Shown here one piece after another: positions 11,711 to 23,849 of a stretch of DNA of 64,000 bases. The DNA comes from Epiperipatus broadwayi (taxonomy: Eukaryota; Onychophora; Udeonychophora; Euonychophora; Peripatidae). Within the stretch, counting starts at the first letter, position 1. The number at the start of each line of letters is the position of its first letter. The notes under the pieces are model-generated. The model saw nothing but the letters and a program-made list of their open reading frames with translations, searched no databases and was not told where the DNA came from. The stretch lies in contig JAQFVV010006295.1 in NCBI GenBank assembly GCA_028023455.1, positions 1,302,001 to 1,366,000 of the forward strand, given 5' to 3'. The position numbers and the translations under genes are program-made.

Positions 11711-11720
11711 ATTCATTATT
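11711..11720. repeat. Candidate target-site duplication, right
   Basis: Exact match to 10579-10588, directly after the (GAT)n tail. Confidence 0.6.
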
Positions 11721-12167
11721 TAAATTATTTGCTTGTCACATTAAAACTGTTATATCACAATTTTTATATCAGAAAGCTCTAGCTTTGATAGTATTACTTT
11801 TGATTCATTAATAAAACATTTCAGCAATTTGAACACTGATATTATTGGCTAATCCAACTCCAACATTTTGATTCTTTTAAATGTGACAGTTATGATGTGT
11901 TTTTGCTGTTTATCAAATTGATGTCTGATTTTGTCAGTTACTTATCTTTTTACAATTGAAAATTAAAAAAAAGATTTGTACATGTGTTATATACCAAAAA
12001 TGTAATGTTAAAATGATTTTGTTCTATATTTTTGTCCAATCATCTGTTTGTGTTCATTACATATACTATGATAATGATCAATAATTAAAAGTAAAATCTT
12101 TACTAGTACAACTTTATTAATAACTGTTAATTTACAAAATTTTCAGTGTTTTAATGAATTGCTTTAC

Positions 12168-12209
12168 AGTATAAAACTATGTTCTTTGTAAACAAAGTTG
12201 TTTTATACT
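12168..12209. repeat. 42-bp imperfect hairpin
   Basis: AGTATAAAAC at the left pairs with GTTTTATACT at the right, with a second inner stem TTTGT/ACAAA. Confidence 0.5.
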
Positions 12210-14662
12210 AATGTTGATTACAATACATATAACAAGTTTAAAGTTTATGTATAATACTGTGTTTATTATATATGATATATGATAGTTATTCTATGTAATA
12301 TAGTTGTTAATATATAATGACATTTCTATTATTATAAATATCATGTATTTTTTTTGTATTCTTCATATTCATTTTATTCTCTTTAGTACATGTTTGATTA
12401 AATTTTTTTTTCATAGTTGTTTCAATAATTTTTTTTTTTTAATTTATTAATATTTATGCATTGTTTTTTTTTTTTTTACATTCTTTTTCAAAATTCACAT
12501 TTATAAAGCTTCTAATCTTTTTTTCTTTCTTAATTATCAAAATCTTTGTGTTTTTTTAAGCTACATTTTGAACAGAACATTTAATGAACCTTCTTTTTAA
12601 ATTTATTTTACTGAACTACAGAATAACTTTTCATTAAAAGCTTTTTTAGTCATTTACAATTCGTTTTGTGTGTGTGCATCACTATTTCAATTTTCATTAA
12701 CTTGATCTAGCTTTTTTAAAAAAAAATACTAAATGGTTTTATAACTCATTGTCCAATTTCTACTTGAAGTACGTTCCACCTATTTTTTTGCTTTAATTTA
12801 GTTGTATTTATTTTCTTGCCAATTTTTTTTTTTTTTGTAAATCCAACATCCCTTCTTAACATCTTAACTATCATATTGTTAGCAAGACTGATATAATGTT
12901 CCTTCTTTATCCATTACTTACTTCATTTTTAACAAACACAACATTCATTTACTAACCTATCTAAACAAATATTTTAAAATAAGTTAATATAAATGAATAG
13001 AAGTCTTTTGTTAAATATTCTGAAAAGAAAATGTATAGAAGTGAAGTTTATTAAAATATATGTATTTACAAACATAAAATATATGTGAGATTGAATTGTT
13101 TTCTTACAACAAAATGTAGATATAGAATGTGATGCAAAGATTTTATAATTCGCCTATCTCCTATTTGATTAAGATTCATGGCATAAATATTAATCTTTTT
13201 TCTATATATTTTTAACACATTTGTTAACACAAACTTGATTGCTTCTTTTGTATCTTTATTTTTTAAAATGCAATCTGCTTTTCAAATATTAAAAAACATC
13301 AACCTTAGATATTCTCATAGTAATATGCTTATTTAAGATCTCTATAACCTACAGCATTTTGAATTTTTATTGCTATGTGTCTAATACTTCACTCTATTGT
13401 GTTTGCAGTTCTTTTACACTTCTTGAACCAAGTCATTTGACAAGTGTTAACTTTTTTATACATGTGTATTTTCCCTTATATACTGAAATCGCATCAATTC
13501 TTAAAAAATTCTATATATTATCATTTAGAATCATTAAAACATACATATATGCTTACAAGCTTAAATTAGTTTTGTTAATCAGTGAAGTCATATCTTTATT
13601 GCTTATTTTCTATAAAAATAAGCCTTTCTGTTCATCTCTTATTAACACATAAGCCTTTCAGTTCAGGTTTGATTAGCATATAAGATTTTTTTTTTTAATC
13701 TTGATACAAGTATTTAATCTCACAACTGAATGTATAAATATATATATACAAGAAATTAGGGATTAAAATAAATAAATAATAAGTTGTCACAATACTTTTT
13801 TTTATCATTGTGAAATTTATATCCATTATTATGTATTAACAACTTTTTACAAATCATATAATCAATTTAACAGTATACTGAATTATTAGAATCATTGACA
13901 AGGATAATGATATTACTCTTAAGCTTCACCAAGCTCAGCTATTTATACTATGACTGTTATCGTATCACTTAATATTGTAGATTCTTAAATTTTCCTTTGC
14001 CAGGGTCAATTCTTGAAGCATTGTACTAATGCAATTATTGCTTATGTGGTAAATTAAGATTACTTTGTAGATAATATCTATTAGAGAATTTAAATTTGGA
14101 TTACCTTGTAAATTCTTATATGTTTTAGCAAGCCCGCTTATATATGAGCAATGCTAATATAACTGCTCATACAAATAAATAATCTATAATCTTTTAATAT
14201 TTATAAATTATATAAGGTATTTTTTTATTCTATCAAAGAGAAACAACGTCACAGGAGGGGGGGGTCTATTATGAAAAGATTCACATATATTTATTAAGAT
14301 TAAATGATGTTGATCATCAAAGTAGTTCAGAACAAAATAGTTTCATTAAGTTGCTCTAATTAAAATCTCCTCCACAGTAAAAGATTGATTAAAAATAAAT
14401 ATTTGTTTAGTGCTTTCTTTTGACATCACAATGTCATAAAGATTGAAAGAAAAAAATATTTTTTACGTTTTTGTTTTTTAATAAAGAAAATCATTTTCCA
14501 TAATTTAGTATGTTAAAATTTTTTTTCATGCTTTGCCATATTATTTTCTTTTTGTCCCAGACTAATAAAGCCCACATTTAAATAATTCCTTGGAATTGTA
14601 GAAGGGATATTTTTTTGTATGCTTAATAAAAATAATTATTGAATTACTTAGCTTCATTCACT

Positions 14663-14678
14663 CTGTGTGTGTGTGTGT
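14663..14678. repeat. (TG)n microsatellite
   Basis: Eight uninterrupted TG units. Confidence 0.85.
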
Positions 14679-15246
14679 TTTTCTTAGTCGATTTTTAAAA
14701 TCACCATTTAACATAACAATATTGATTGCAATAATTATTTTTTAATATATTTGAAATATAGTTATATAAGCTGGTCTGTTTTTTTATAAAATTATATTGT
14801 GAAATAGAAATCATAACTTTTTAAAATTAAATTATATTATAATGGCAGAAGATGGAAAAGAAATAGCAATGACTGTCTTTACAATGATTTCCCAAGTCAA
14901 TCTTGATTTCATTTTTTTTAGTTTTCAATCTAGTTCCGTTTTTAAGATCTTTAATAAGTGTTTTCCTATTTTTCTTTTTTTTTTTTCCTTTTTTTTAATT
15001 TTATTAACATGTTTTATTAGTCTTTGGCCTGTAAGATTTTTTGTTTTTTTAATGAATATTTTTTAATTTATTCTTTTTAATATCTTATAAATGTCTTAAT
15101 TAGATATATTTACTTGATTTTTTGCCATTTTGCTCAAAATCATATCTCCTAAACCTTCAATCATTTTTTGTCCTTGATTTTAATAATTCCATATTTGTGT
15201 TCATACAAAGTAAACATTGTTTTTTTTTTAAAAAATTTTCATTTTC

Positions 15247-15256
15247 AATAATATGT
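15247..15256. repeat. 10-bp direct repeat flanking the 339-bp array, left
   Basis: aataatatgt, identical to 16264-16273 at the other border of the array. Interpreted as a target-site duplication. Confidence 0.75.
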
Positions 15257-15259
15257 AGT

Positions 15260-15598
15260 CATTCAAAGATCAGCCTTTCAAGCTAATTGTGCATGCGTCT
15301 TCTGTGAGTGTTAAATAATAAATGAATACTTCACTCCACAATACAAGATATAGTATTTATGCAGGAATAAAAGGAATCCTCTTACTCCTACAACTCAAAT
15401 TCTTTTATATGAGCAAATCTGAAGTACTGTTTAGTAAAGCGTGAGAGTAGAATTCTCACTTTAAATTACTATCTACGATGTTGTAATGAATGACGTCCGT
15501 GAAATTGTCTAGAATTTACTAGACGTCACTCTAAGTGAAACTTAATTATAAGTAAATAAGCATTTATTTTTATATGACGCTATGCATACAATTGTATA
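15260..15598 (+). repeat. 339-bp monomer 1
   Basis: Begins cattcaaagatcagcc and ends acaattgtata. It contains a hairpin GTCTAG/CTAGAC (around 15507-15532) preceded by GAAA and followed by GTC. Confidence 0.85.
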
Positions 15599-15649
15599 CA
15601 TTCAAAGATCAGCCTTTCAAGCTAATTGTGCATGCATCTTCTGCGAGTG
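15599..15649 (+). repeat. Partial monomer and inversion point
   Basis: Repeats the first ~51 bases of monomer 1 and then breaks into the opposite-orientation monomer at ~15650. Confidence 0.8.
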
Positions 15650-15988
15650 TTACAACATCGTAGATAGTAATTTAAAGTGAGAATTTCACTCTCATGCTTT
15701 ACTAAACAGTACTTCAGATTTGCTCATATAAAAGAATTTGAGTTGTAGGAGTAAGAGGATTCCTTTTATTCCTGCATAAATACTATATCTTGTATTGTGG
15801 AGTGAAGTATTCATTTATTATATAACACTTGCAGAAGACGCATGCACAATTAGCTTGAAAGGCTGATCTTTGAATGTATACAATTGTATGCATAGCGTCA
15901 TATAAAAATAAATGCTTATTTACTTATAATTAAGTTTCACTTAGAGTGACGTCTAGTAAATTCTAGACAATTTCACGGACGTCATTCA
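15650..15988 (-). repeat. 339-bp monomer 2 (inverted)
   Basis: Starts ttacaacatcgtagata and is the reverse complement of the monomer 1 unit, permuted; the same landmark recurs at 15989. Confidence 0.85.
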
Positions 15989-16263
15989 TTACAACATCGT
16001 AGATAATAATTTAAAGTGAGAATTCTACTCTCACGCTTTACTAAACAGTACTTCAGATTTGCTCATATAAAAGAATTTGAGTTGTAGGAGTAAGAGGATT
16101 CCTTTTATTCCTGCATAAATACTATATCTTGTATTGTGGAGTGAAGTATTCATTTATTATTTAACACTCGCAGAAGACACATGCACAATTAGCTTGAAAG
16201 GCTGATCTTTGAATGTATGCAATTGTATGCATAGCGTCATATAAAAATAAATGCTTATTTACT
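15989..16263 (-). repeat. 339-bp family, partial monomer 3 (inverted)
   Basis: Same orientation as monomer 2, stopping at aaatgcttattta, directly before the right 10-bp repeat. Confidence 0.85.
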
Positions 16264-16273
16264 AATAATATGT
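16264..16273. repeat. 10-bp direct repeat flanking the 339-bp array, right
   Basis: aataatatgt, perfect copy of 15247-15256. Confidence 0.75.
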
Positions 16274-16794
16274 GGTATAATATTAGTTTGTTTAGTTCTT
16301 GCAATTTTCATTTTAATTTATGACAGTTTTCTTTGTCACCCACTAACTTCTAAAATCATTAAAGTCTATTTGAGTAACATTGTAATCTTTTATTTTTACT
16401 ATTTGTTTTTTCAGTTTTAGATTTATTTAAAAAGTTTATTTTCATCTCAAATTTGTTTATATATATATATATTTCTGTTCTATATTTTTTTTATTAAATT
16501 TATTTTTCTCTGCAAGTATTGCTTTCTCCAATATTACTTTTCTAACTTTCCAAACACTTATCAACTAACTTTTCTAACTAAATTTAAGCAAAATAAGAGT
16601 TAAAGAATGTTGTACTACATTTATATTTCTCTCTTTATAAATTTAATCATCTCAAAGATAAATTTCATGAAATATTTTTTCTGCCTCTTATTTTTATCTT
16701 TTTTTTTTTTTCAAAATATTTAACAGAAAGCTTTTTCAATATAATATCACATCTCTACCACTTTTTATGCTTACACAATCTGTTAACAATGTTT
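16274..16794. other. T-rich DNA, no gene seen
   Basis: Short T runs and (TA)n near 16460 only. Confidence 0.5.
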
Positions 16795-17195
16795 TCTCTG
16801 TACAATATTGTCAACTAATGCAAGTCATAATAATCAATGAATGCTAGAAGATTTTAATGCATCAAAATCCCTATCTAATGTCTACTCATACAATATTCCC
16901 AGACTAGTTTTCAGTCAATATTACCACCTAGTGCAAGTCATAATAATCAGTGGATGCTAGAAGATTTGTGCATCAAAATCCCTCTCTAGTGCCTATTTAT
17001 TCAATATTCTCTGACTACAATATTGCCACCTAGTGTAGACCATAGTAATCAATGAGTACTAGAAGGATAGTGCATCATAATTCCTATATAGTGCTTATTC
17101 ATTCAATATTCCCAATAAGTAGACACTTGAGAATGATTTTGATGCACTAAGCATTGATTATTATGGCTTGCACTAAGTGACAATATTATATGGAG
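16795..17195. repeat. Foldback element with three internal ~105-bp tandem units
   Basis: Three imperfect direct units begin at ~16802, ~16915 and ~17018. Each contains a CAATATT-(g/a)cca(c/a)ctA(g/a)TG block, cataataatcaatgaatgct and gcatcaaaatccctatct. A final segment, ~17120-17195, is in reverse orientation (gatgcactaag...cttgcactaagtgacaatatt), so the outer ends form an inverted repeat (TTCTCTGTACAATATTGTCA versus TTCTCCATATAATATTGTCA). No ORF. The aatccctatc motif also appears in the family at 31945-32530, suggesting a distant relationship. Confidence 0.75.
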
Positions 17196-17199
17196 AAAG

Positions 17200-20100
17200 T
17201 TGCTACTTCAATATCAGTGAAATAAATTTATTTATTTATTTTACTAATAGTTCTACATTTTTATTTTAATTCCCATTTTTGTATGCATTTAAAATACAAA
17301 ATATTATAATACCTTTTTTTATTTTTTAGAAAAATTTTATATGAAAATTTAACTATTTGTTCTAAAATCCTTTGTCTTGTATTGCATCAAGTCTTTTTTT
17401 TAAAATGGCAATTAAAAATTTTTGATTGCTTTTCTAGTCATTATGGATACTCTCCTCTCCCCAATCTAATCTTTAAAATTTTGACTGTGGTAGCAATGCT
17501 GAGAGTGATAAATTAAACAAAATATGTTATCACATATGGTAATGAAAGTTTTAAGTTTCTTGGTGGTTGTATTGTATTGGGAAAAATATGTAGATTGATG
17601 AACAATAAAAGTGATATACCAAGACATATTTACACAGTTTTAATGAAATAATAAATCTATTGTTGAAACATTCAAATAATTAAAGCTTGGAATTTTTAAA
17701 CTGTAAATTAATTTTTATTTTTAAGGTTTACATTTTATAGTGCTGTTTGTGGATTAGAATAATGGTCTTGATCAACTATTTTGGTGCTTGAATATCAAAT
17801 GATCCCCTAGCAATAAAGCTTTCAATTATTTTTTATTCTCATATAATACTTGTCAAAATTTCTATGTGTGTGTATTTTTTGTATATAAATTTGGATATAA
17901 AAGAAACTAAATAAAAGGGGGGGGGGGCATGAAATTTAGAATTACTGCTATCTACATAATTTTGAAATGGGTGTGATTATTTATATTTATGTTAGTAGAT
18001 GTTCACCGAGTAAGATGTTTTGTCTGCAACAATTTATTCAAAAAAGCGCTTATTTTTATATGACTATAAAGAGAGAGAGAGAGAGAGAGAGTAGGCAGAA
18101 ATATTAAAAATATGGCATTAATTTGAAGCAAAAATTTGAACTTGTCAAACATTAAATCATTATTGCTATTAGCATCCACATAATTGAGTATGGTCATATT
18201 ACTTGTTAGCCAGGATTATTCTGGGTTAAAATAACAAAATCAGGATTTGATACTCGTCAATTAGTATTTGGAATTCCAGGGTATAAAACTGAAAAATCTG
18301 GGTCTTTTTTCTCACTAATATTGAAACATGCATTCTAAGCTTCTATTTTTTTTTTATAAATTGAATTATTTCCATAAACAACGAAAAACATTGATATCTC
18401 TTATAGAATATATGAATCGCGGTTAGAATATTCAATAATAACAATGGAATTTATCTAAAGTCTTATCAAATTAATTGACAGGAAATGGTTTTGTTTACAT
18501 GTCTTGGCCAGAGTTATGTGTAATAAAGCCATTTTTATTGTTAATTATGTACCTAATAAATTTATTTTCAAAAACCTTCATAAAAATGTACATTTGTAGT
18601 ATTTATATGTGAATAAACATTCATTAAATTTTTAGTTTTTGTTGTATAAGGTTAACAAATAACTCTTTGTGTAATTATTTGTATCAGCTTTTTTTTCCCC
18701 TAACAAAAGCCTTGATAATTTAACCTTCAAAGCCTATATTATTAAATTATATTTAACTATCGGGGAATTAATTTTTAAAACATTAAATTTACTCAGGGAA
18801 TTAAAGTTTTAAATTTTACAGGACTATATATTTCATTCACTAGAATTGAATACAGTGATTAATTATCAATAGATTAATGGGCGGTAGTGGCTCTGCATTT
18901 AAGAAATATTTAGCAGTTTAAAAAGCTTAAATGATTAAAATAGTCATTCATTTTAAATTATTTCAATTAGAAAGAACCATTTCATGTTTTATTTTTGGGC
19001 GTGGTTAAACAGAAACAATTTATAACATTAAAATCTTATTATAAAATTTGTCTAAAAGAACGTATATTGTTTTAAAATTTAATTTTAAAATGTAATGAAA
19101 TATTATTCGCAATTGCAGACTTTATAAATGTGTGATTTGTGTGTGCGTGTCTGTGTGTGACGATGAAATACCATCAAACATTTAGAATAGCACATGTTGT
19201 TAATTGCTGACAATATTTTTTTAAAAGTCGAATTAGTGTGAAATAACAAAAGCGAAGCCTTCACTTAGGAATCAAATGTTAACATCACCTATGTATCATT
19301 TCTTGCCATTCCTTATAAATGTAACTAATTTTATAAAACTACAATCTTTAATGGAAGTAGTTATAAAACACAGTAAGTATACTGAGCTGAAGTATTGTTT
19401 AAGCAATTATAATATATAGTAAATCTATGTATATTAAGTGAAGTGACATGGAAAGCATATGTTTAAAAAGTTTTCTTGCAATGAAATTATTATGACATTT
19501 GTGATATATATATTTTTAAATTTTTGATTTATCAATTGTGCATATAAAATATAGAATTAGAAGATATAATTAAAGAACGATATTTTTAAAGAAAAAAGTG
19601 CTTTCAGAAACAGTTTCCTAAAGCCAATTATTCTAAGCTTGATTTATCTGTAGACACTATGGGAGTGCTATTATTTTTGCATTCCTAATCTTGTTTGTGG
19701 CTTTTCTCTATTTATTTATGTTAAATGTAAACAGCAAACATTGTATAATATTTTATAAGGGAATAAATAAATAAAAATAGTGTTTATTTAAATTTAGCAA
19801 GAATTCATGGTTTGTGGAAAAATGCAAAGTACTATATAATTATATCTTGGATATTATTTTATAAAAGTAATACTGCTTTGGAAGATATTTTTACAATGTT
19901 CTTAATTTAGTCATGTATCTTATCATAATTTTTATTGGTTGGGAAACTTGAGCATTAACAGCTAAGACAATAGGAGAAAAGAAAACTATAAATTTTTTTT
20001 AAAAATTTTCATTAAAAGTATATGTTGGAATTACAAAACTAAATAAAATATTCAACAAAGTTAATGAATAATTAAGGAAATGTCATTGACATCATAAATA

Positions 20101-20590
20101 TTATAAGATTCAATTGGAGAAATAGACTTATAGTTATTTTTTTTTCAGTGTCTTTTCTTGTAATGTATTTTGAATGGATGATTCAGTAGTTATTTTACAT
20201 TTTTGTAATGAAGTTTAAGAATTAGATTGTATAGCAATTAAAGCTAGTACATTGTAATCAGCAAAAATGGTTATAATGATAGAATTTTATATTTACCTTA
20301 ATTATTAGAAGTACTACTCCTATGATAATTTTGTTTATTATAAGAGGCACTATAGATTCAAACTGTTCTGACATATCCATAATAATTGTGATGCACTATT
20401 GTCAACCTACAAAATTTAAAATTTCAATTCTTTAAGAACTCTAGTATATTTTTATGCTTTTAATCTCAAATCTAAACTGCATAAACTCAAATGTGCTGTT
20501 CTATAAGGTGTGCTTATTTAATCATGCATCTTTTCTCACTGATTAAGCACTGATTCCAATATAAAACATGTAATTGTAACTATCAAAGCC
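17200..20590. other. AT-rich DNA, no gene seen
   Basis: Contains a poly-G tract at ~17919-17928 and a (GA)n run at 18070-18091. Otherwise I see no coding, RNA or repeat structure. Confidence 0.55.
18070..18091. repeat. (GA)n microsatellite
   Basis: Uninterrupted GA dinucleotides, about 11 units. Confidence 0.9.
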
Positions 20591-20592
20591 AT

Positions 20593-20690
20593 TTGACAGA
20601 ATAGCTCCGTTGGTTAAAGTGTGTTGCCTTAAATTCGATATTCGAGAATCTAAAAGTGTGAGTTCAATTCCTATGCTAATATTGTCACTA
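20593..20690 (+). mobile_element. Degenerate tRNA-derived sequence, Leu-like (SINE or tRNA relic)
   Basis: An A-box-like TAGCTCCGTTGGTTAAAG (~20612-20629) and a B-box-like GAGTTCAATTCC (~20660-20671) occur in the right order. Between them a loop CTTAAAT would place anticodon TAA, and ATTCGAGAAT forms a small hairpin in the variable-arm position, as in class II leucine tRNAs. The T stem has a mismatch and the acceptor ends do not pair properly, so it is not a working tRNA gene. It differs from the SINE family at 29831, 31206 and 60552. Confidence 0.5.
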
Positions 20691-20699
20691 GTCAGACCA

Positions 20700-23600
20700 T
20701 ATAACTATCAAGTTATCTAGATAAAATATATGCTCTTGTTTTTGCTCTGCCTATATATATTAAAATTAATATTTTTACAATTAAAAGATGAAATTGATGA
20801 AATTTTGGGGGATACCAATGTATCAGTCCTCTAGAAATTTTTCTGTTTGGCAATCAAAGAATCCCTTTAAACATCTTTAAATAGTTGTGCAGACACAGAA
20901 ATCATCTCAATTGACATATTCTGGAAATATTTTGTTTAAATCTCATTCAACCATATCAAGGTTATGAAATCCCAGAGAACTGTTGCATTACACATAATAA
21001 TAAGATTATGCCTGAATTAAAGTTTTTCATTTGATATTTTGTCTGATAGTTATTCAGTCACAAATGAAGAAAAATTAACAAAAATTTCTGTATTTTTTTT
21101 TGTGGTCTACTGACTTTTAAAAATATTGATAGAGGGAGAAGAAAAAGATAAAATAATGAGTTTCCGTAATGATGGAATGTGCTAAATTTCCTCACATTTA
21201 TTTAAATTGTGTTTTTTTTTTTAGCAAATCATCAGGCTCTCGGGTATTTTAGTTATAATTTTTAACTTAGCTAATATTTTAGTGTTATCAAAGTTCAGAC
21301 AAGAGACCAATATCTAAAAAATGCAAGGTCATAGTTGATATAATTGATTTTTGATTAAAAGCATGTTAATGTATCCTAATTCTATTACTAAAATGTCTCT
21401 TTGATTCATCCACATAATCCCTTGATTATTAAAAACATGGAATTTCATTGACACCCTGATTTAAATTCTTGATCATTTGGTTTATGAAAAAAAGGAAGTT
21501 TTAATGTTGAAATTAAATAGTCATTTATTGATCTTATCAGTTAACTCTTTAATATAATGCAAAACAATTCTTCATTTAGATAAAGATTTTTCAATTTTAT
21601 CATTTTTCTTTTTCTTGTTATTAATATTATATAAAGTCTCCTGTTAATGTGTACATTCTAATCGAACCATTGGAGAACTGAATATTTCTAATTAGACATT
21701 TTTTTGGTAAGATGATCTTTATTAGATAAACGATGTGCTCTCCTCAAAATATTTTTTTAACCACTGAAAATATATATATACATATAATGCAATTACTTTG
21801 ATTATTCTACTTATTTCTCCCACATTTGCTTTAAATATTTTTGATGAGTGAATATATTTTTATTGACAAAATAAAAATAACGTATTGCTAAGCTATTTAT
21901 TAAAAATTCATATTAGATTTATTTATGTTTTCTAAAATTAAATTATCTTTCTTTTGCTTCATCATCAATTTTAGAAAGAAGTATTTTGTTTTTATATTTT
22001 TTTTATTTGATGTGATTATCAACGTTAATTAGAGAACTGTAGATATTATTTTTAAATATTTTCACAATTTGCATAAATTAACATCACATTAACTTTTTAT
22101 TCATTAAAAAGTTTTTTTTATATAAATTTTTTTCTAATAATAGAAGCTCATCTGTTTGACATCATCAACTACGTTCAAAAATGATTTGTTCATCAATACA
22201 ATCAATAAACTTTTGAATTTTTACATGTTTATTTTGGATTTTTTTTTTTTTTGTTCTCTAATTTTTTATGAACAAAATGTTATCTTTATATAGGTATTGA
22301 TTATTAATCCTTTATTTCTAATGCAAGTATTTAGGAAATAAATAATTAGAAGTAACATTTTTAAACAGTCTGTATAATGATTGTTAGTGCAACCAAATTA
22401 TTTCAAAGATGAATAATAAATACATAAGCATAGACTTCCATCTTTTTAAATAAATGTTTATACAATTACTATTTATTTTTTGAATAATTCAGATGCATTA
22501 AAATGTACATATATGCAATGTTTCACATGAAAAATTGTCTGGCCTGAAACAAGTGTTTTGAGATATGTAGAAAAACAAATGTGAGCAGTGGAATAACACA
22601 AATTAACAAAATTGCTTTTTATTTGCAGATACTCCGTAAGATAAAAGAAAAATAATGTTTGAGAATGTTATGTAGTTTATTCTTGGTGCTTAAACATAGC
22701 AAAACAATAGATATTCCAGTAGAATTTCAGCATATTCTTACTGTCTAAACTTGCTTTATTAATGTAATTATCAACATAATTTAAAAGCTTATGGAATTTG
22801 TCAACATCAAGTTATGCAATAATTCCTAATGACATTGAAAAAGATCAATTTTTTTTAATGAAAATTCAGTTTGAAAGAGCTGGGGGGAGGGGGTGATTCT
22901 AATTAAAGTTGATATAAAGTATTATCATTTTAAAAATAGATATAATGTTGAAAACTCTTTATGTGTACATATATATTAAATAGAATATTGTCCCAGCTAG
23001 CTGGGATATAGTGAAGTAAAATGCTAATCTCAAACAAGCATTGTAATTTGAAATCATGCTATTTAGAAATGACATTTGTCTGAAGTATTTGAAACCAAAA
23101 ATAAATTTGTTTTTAGTTTATTATCCAAGTTTATATAAGGATAGTAGATCAGACAATAATTCTTTATATTTGTTAAAATTGAAAGTATAATGACTTCCCA
23201 AATATTTTAATGATGAAGTTTATAAAACCCTCTTATAAAATATTGTAGATTTTAAATAGATTTTTCACAGATTTATAGATTTAAATGTTAGAAATTTAAT
23301 GAGATTTCATTGTGTATTTTTATAAATAATTTTTCCACATATAAAGTATTATTGTATAACCAAACGATAAATGCTCATAGCTAATTGGTTATTATATGTA
23401 AGACACTTGGCTCCAACCAATATTTAAAATAAAACAGTAGAATATCACTCATCTGAGTGTTGCCTTGACATAAGATTGATGATATTTTATTGGTTTATTT
23501 TAAGCAATAGCTGGGGTCATGTGATTTATATAAACTAGGATAACAAATTAAGCATGAGTTCAACTTTGGCTTAAAGTATTTCAGATAAGTTCCATTGTTA

Positions 23601-23735
23601 GATGTTATAATTTCAATTTGCAATGATTGCTTTTAATTGATACTTTGCTTCATCACATTACAATGGAAACTTATCTATAAAAGCACATGTAGAATTCCCA
23701 TTATATGAAAAGCATTTAAATACAAATATATTGAA
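20700..23735. other. AT-rich DNA, no gene seen
   Basis: No supported ORF, RNA or repeat pair. A G-rich patch gggggaggggg lies at ~22882-22893. Confidence 0.55.
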
Positions 23736-23737
23736 AT

Positions 23738-23815
23738 TTGGGTCTTCGCTTCGGGGCCCCAGGGGTGGGATCATTGAGTGATGGATGGCTTCTTAGTAGC
23801 TGGGCCATGTAGATC
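23738..23815. other. Isolated GC-rich patch, unidentified
   Basis: About 75 bases with clearly higher GC than the flanks, including cgcttcggggccccagggg and a tggatggcttcttagtagctg stretch. No ORF, box A/B pair or terminal repeat can be recognised. It could be a short fragment of a less AT-rich mobile element or a conserved host element. Confidence 0.35.
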
Positions 23816-23849
23816 CATGTATAGATACTCATGTTCAGATACACATTAA

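Larger units (their letters stand above)
11721..15246. other. AT-rich, partly T-rich DNA
   Basis: No gene is supported. T runs cluster at 12400-12540 and 14970-15000, a poly-G tract lies at ~14257-14266, and (TG)n at 14663-14678. ORFs of 97 codons (13359-13652) and 74 codons (14842-15066) are rich in Phe/Leu/Ile/Ser as expected from T-rich DNA and match nothing I know. Confidence 0.55.
15257..16263. mobile_element. Array of 339-bp monomers with internal inversion, inserted as a unit
   Basis: About 1.0 kb made of one sequence unit. A complete monomer in one orientation (15260-15598) is followed by 51 bases of the next monomer in the same orientation. The array then switches to the opposite orientation with one full monomer (15650-15988) and a partial one (15989-16263). 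The period, measured between identical landmarks, is 339 bp in both orientations. Copies differ by only a few per cent. No ORF is present. The whole array sits between perfect 10-bp direct repeats, so it appears to have inserted as a block. Known options are a composite foldback element, a satellite fragment, a Penelope-type terminal repeat or a retrozyme-like tandem element; none is proven. Confidence 0.85.

Noticed and set aside
11359-11716. Three overlapping minus-strand ORFs
   Set aside because: Antisense shadows of the RTE coding remnant on the + strand.
13359-13652. 97-codon + strand ORF as a membrane protein gene
   Set aside because: Hydrophobicity follows from T-rich codons; no start context, domain or splice evidence.
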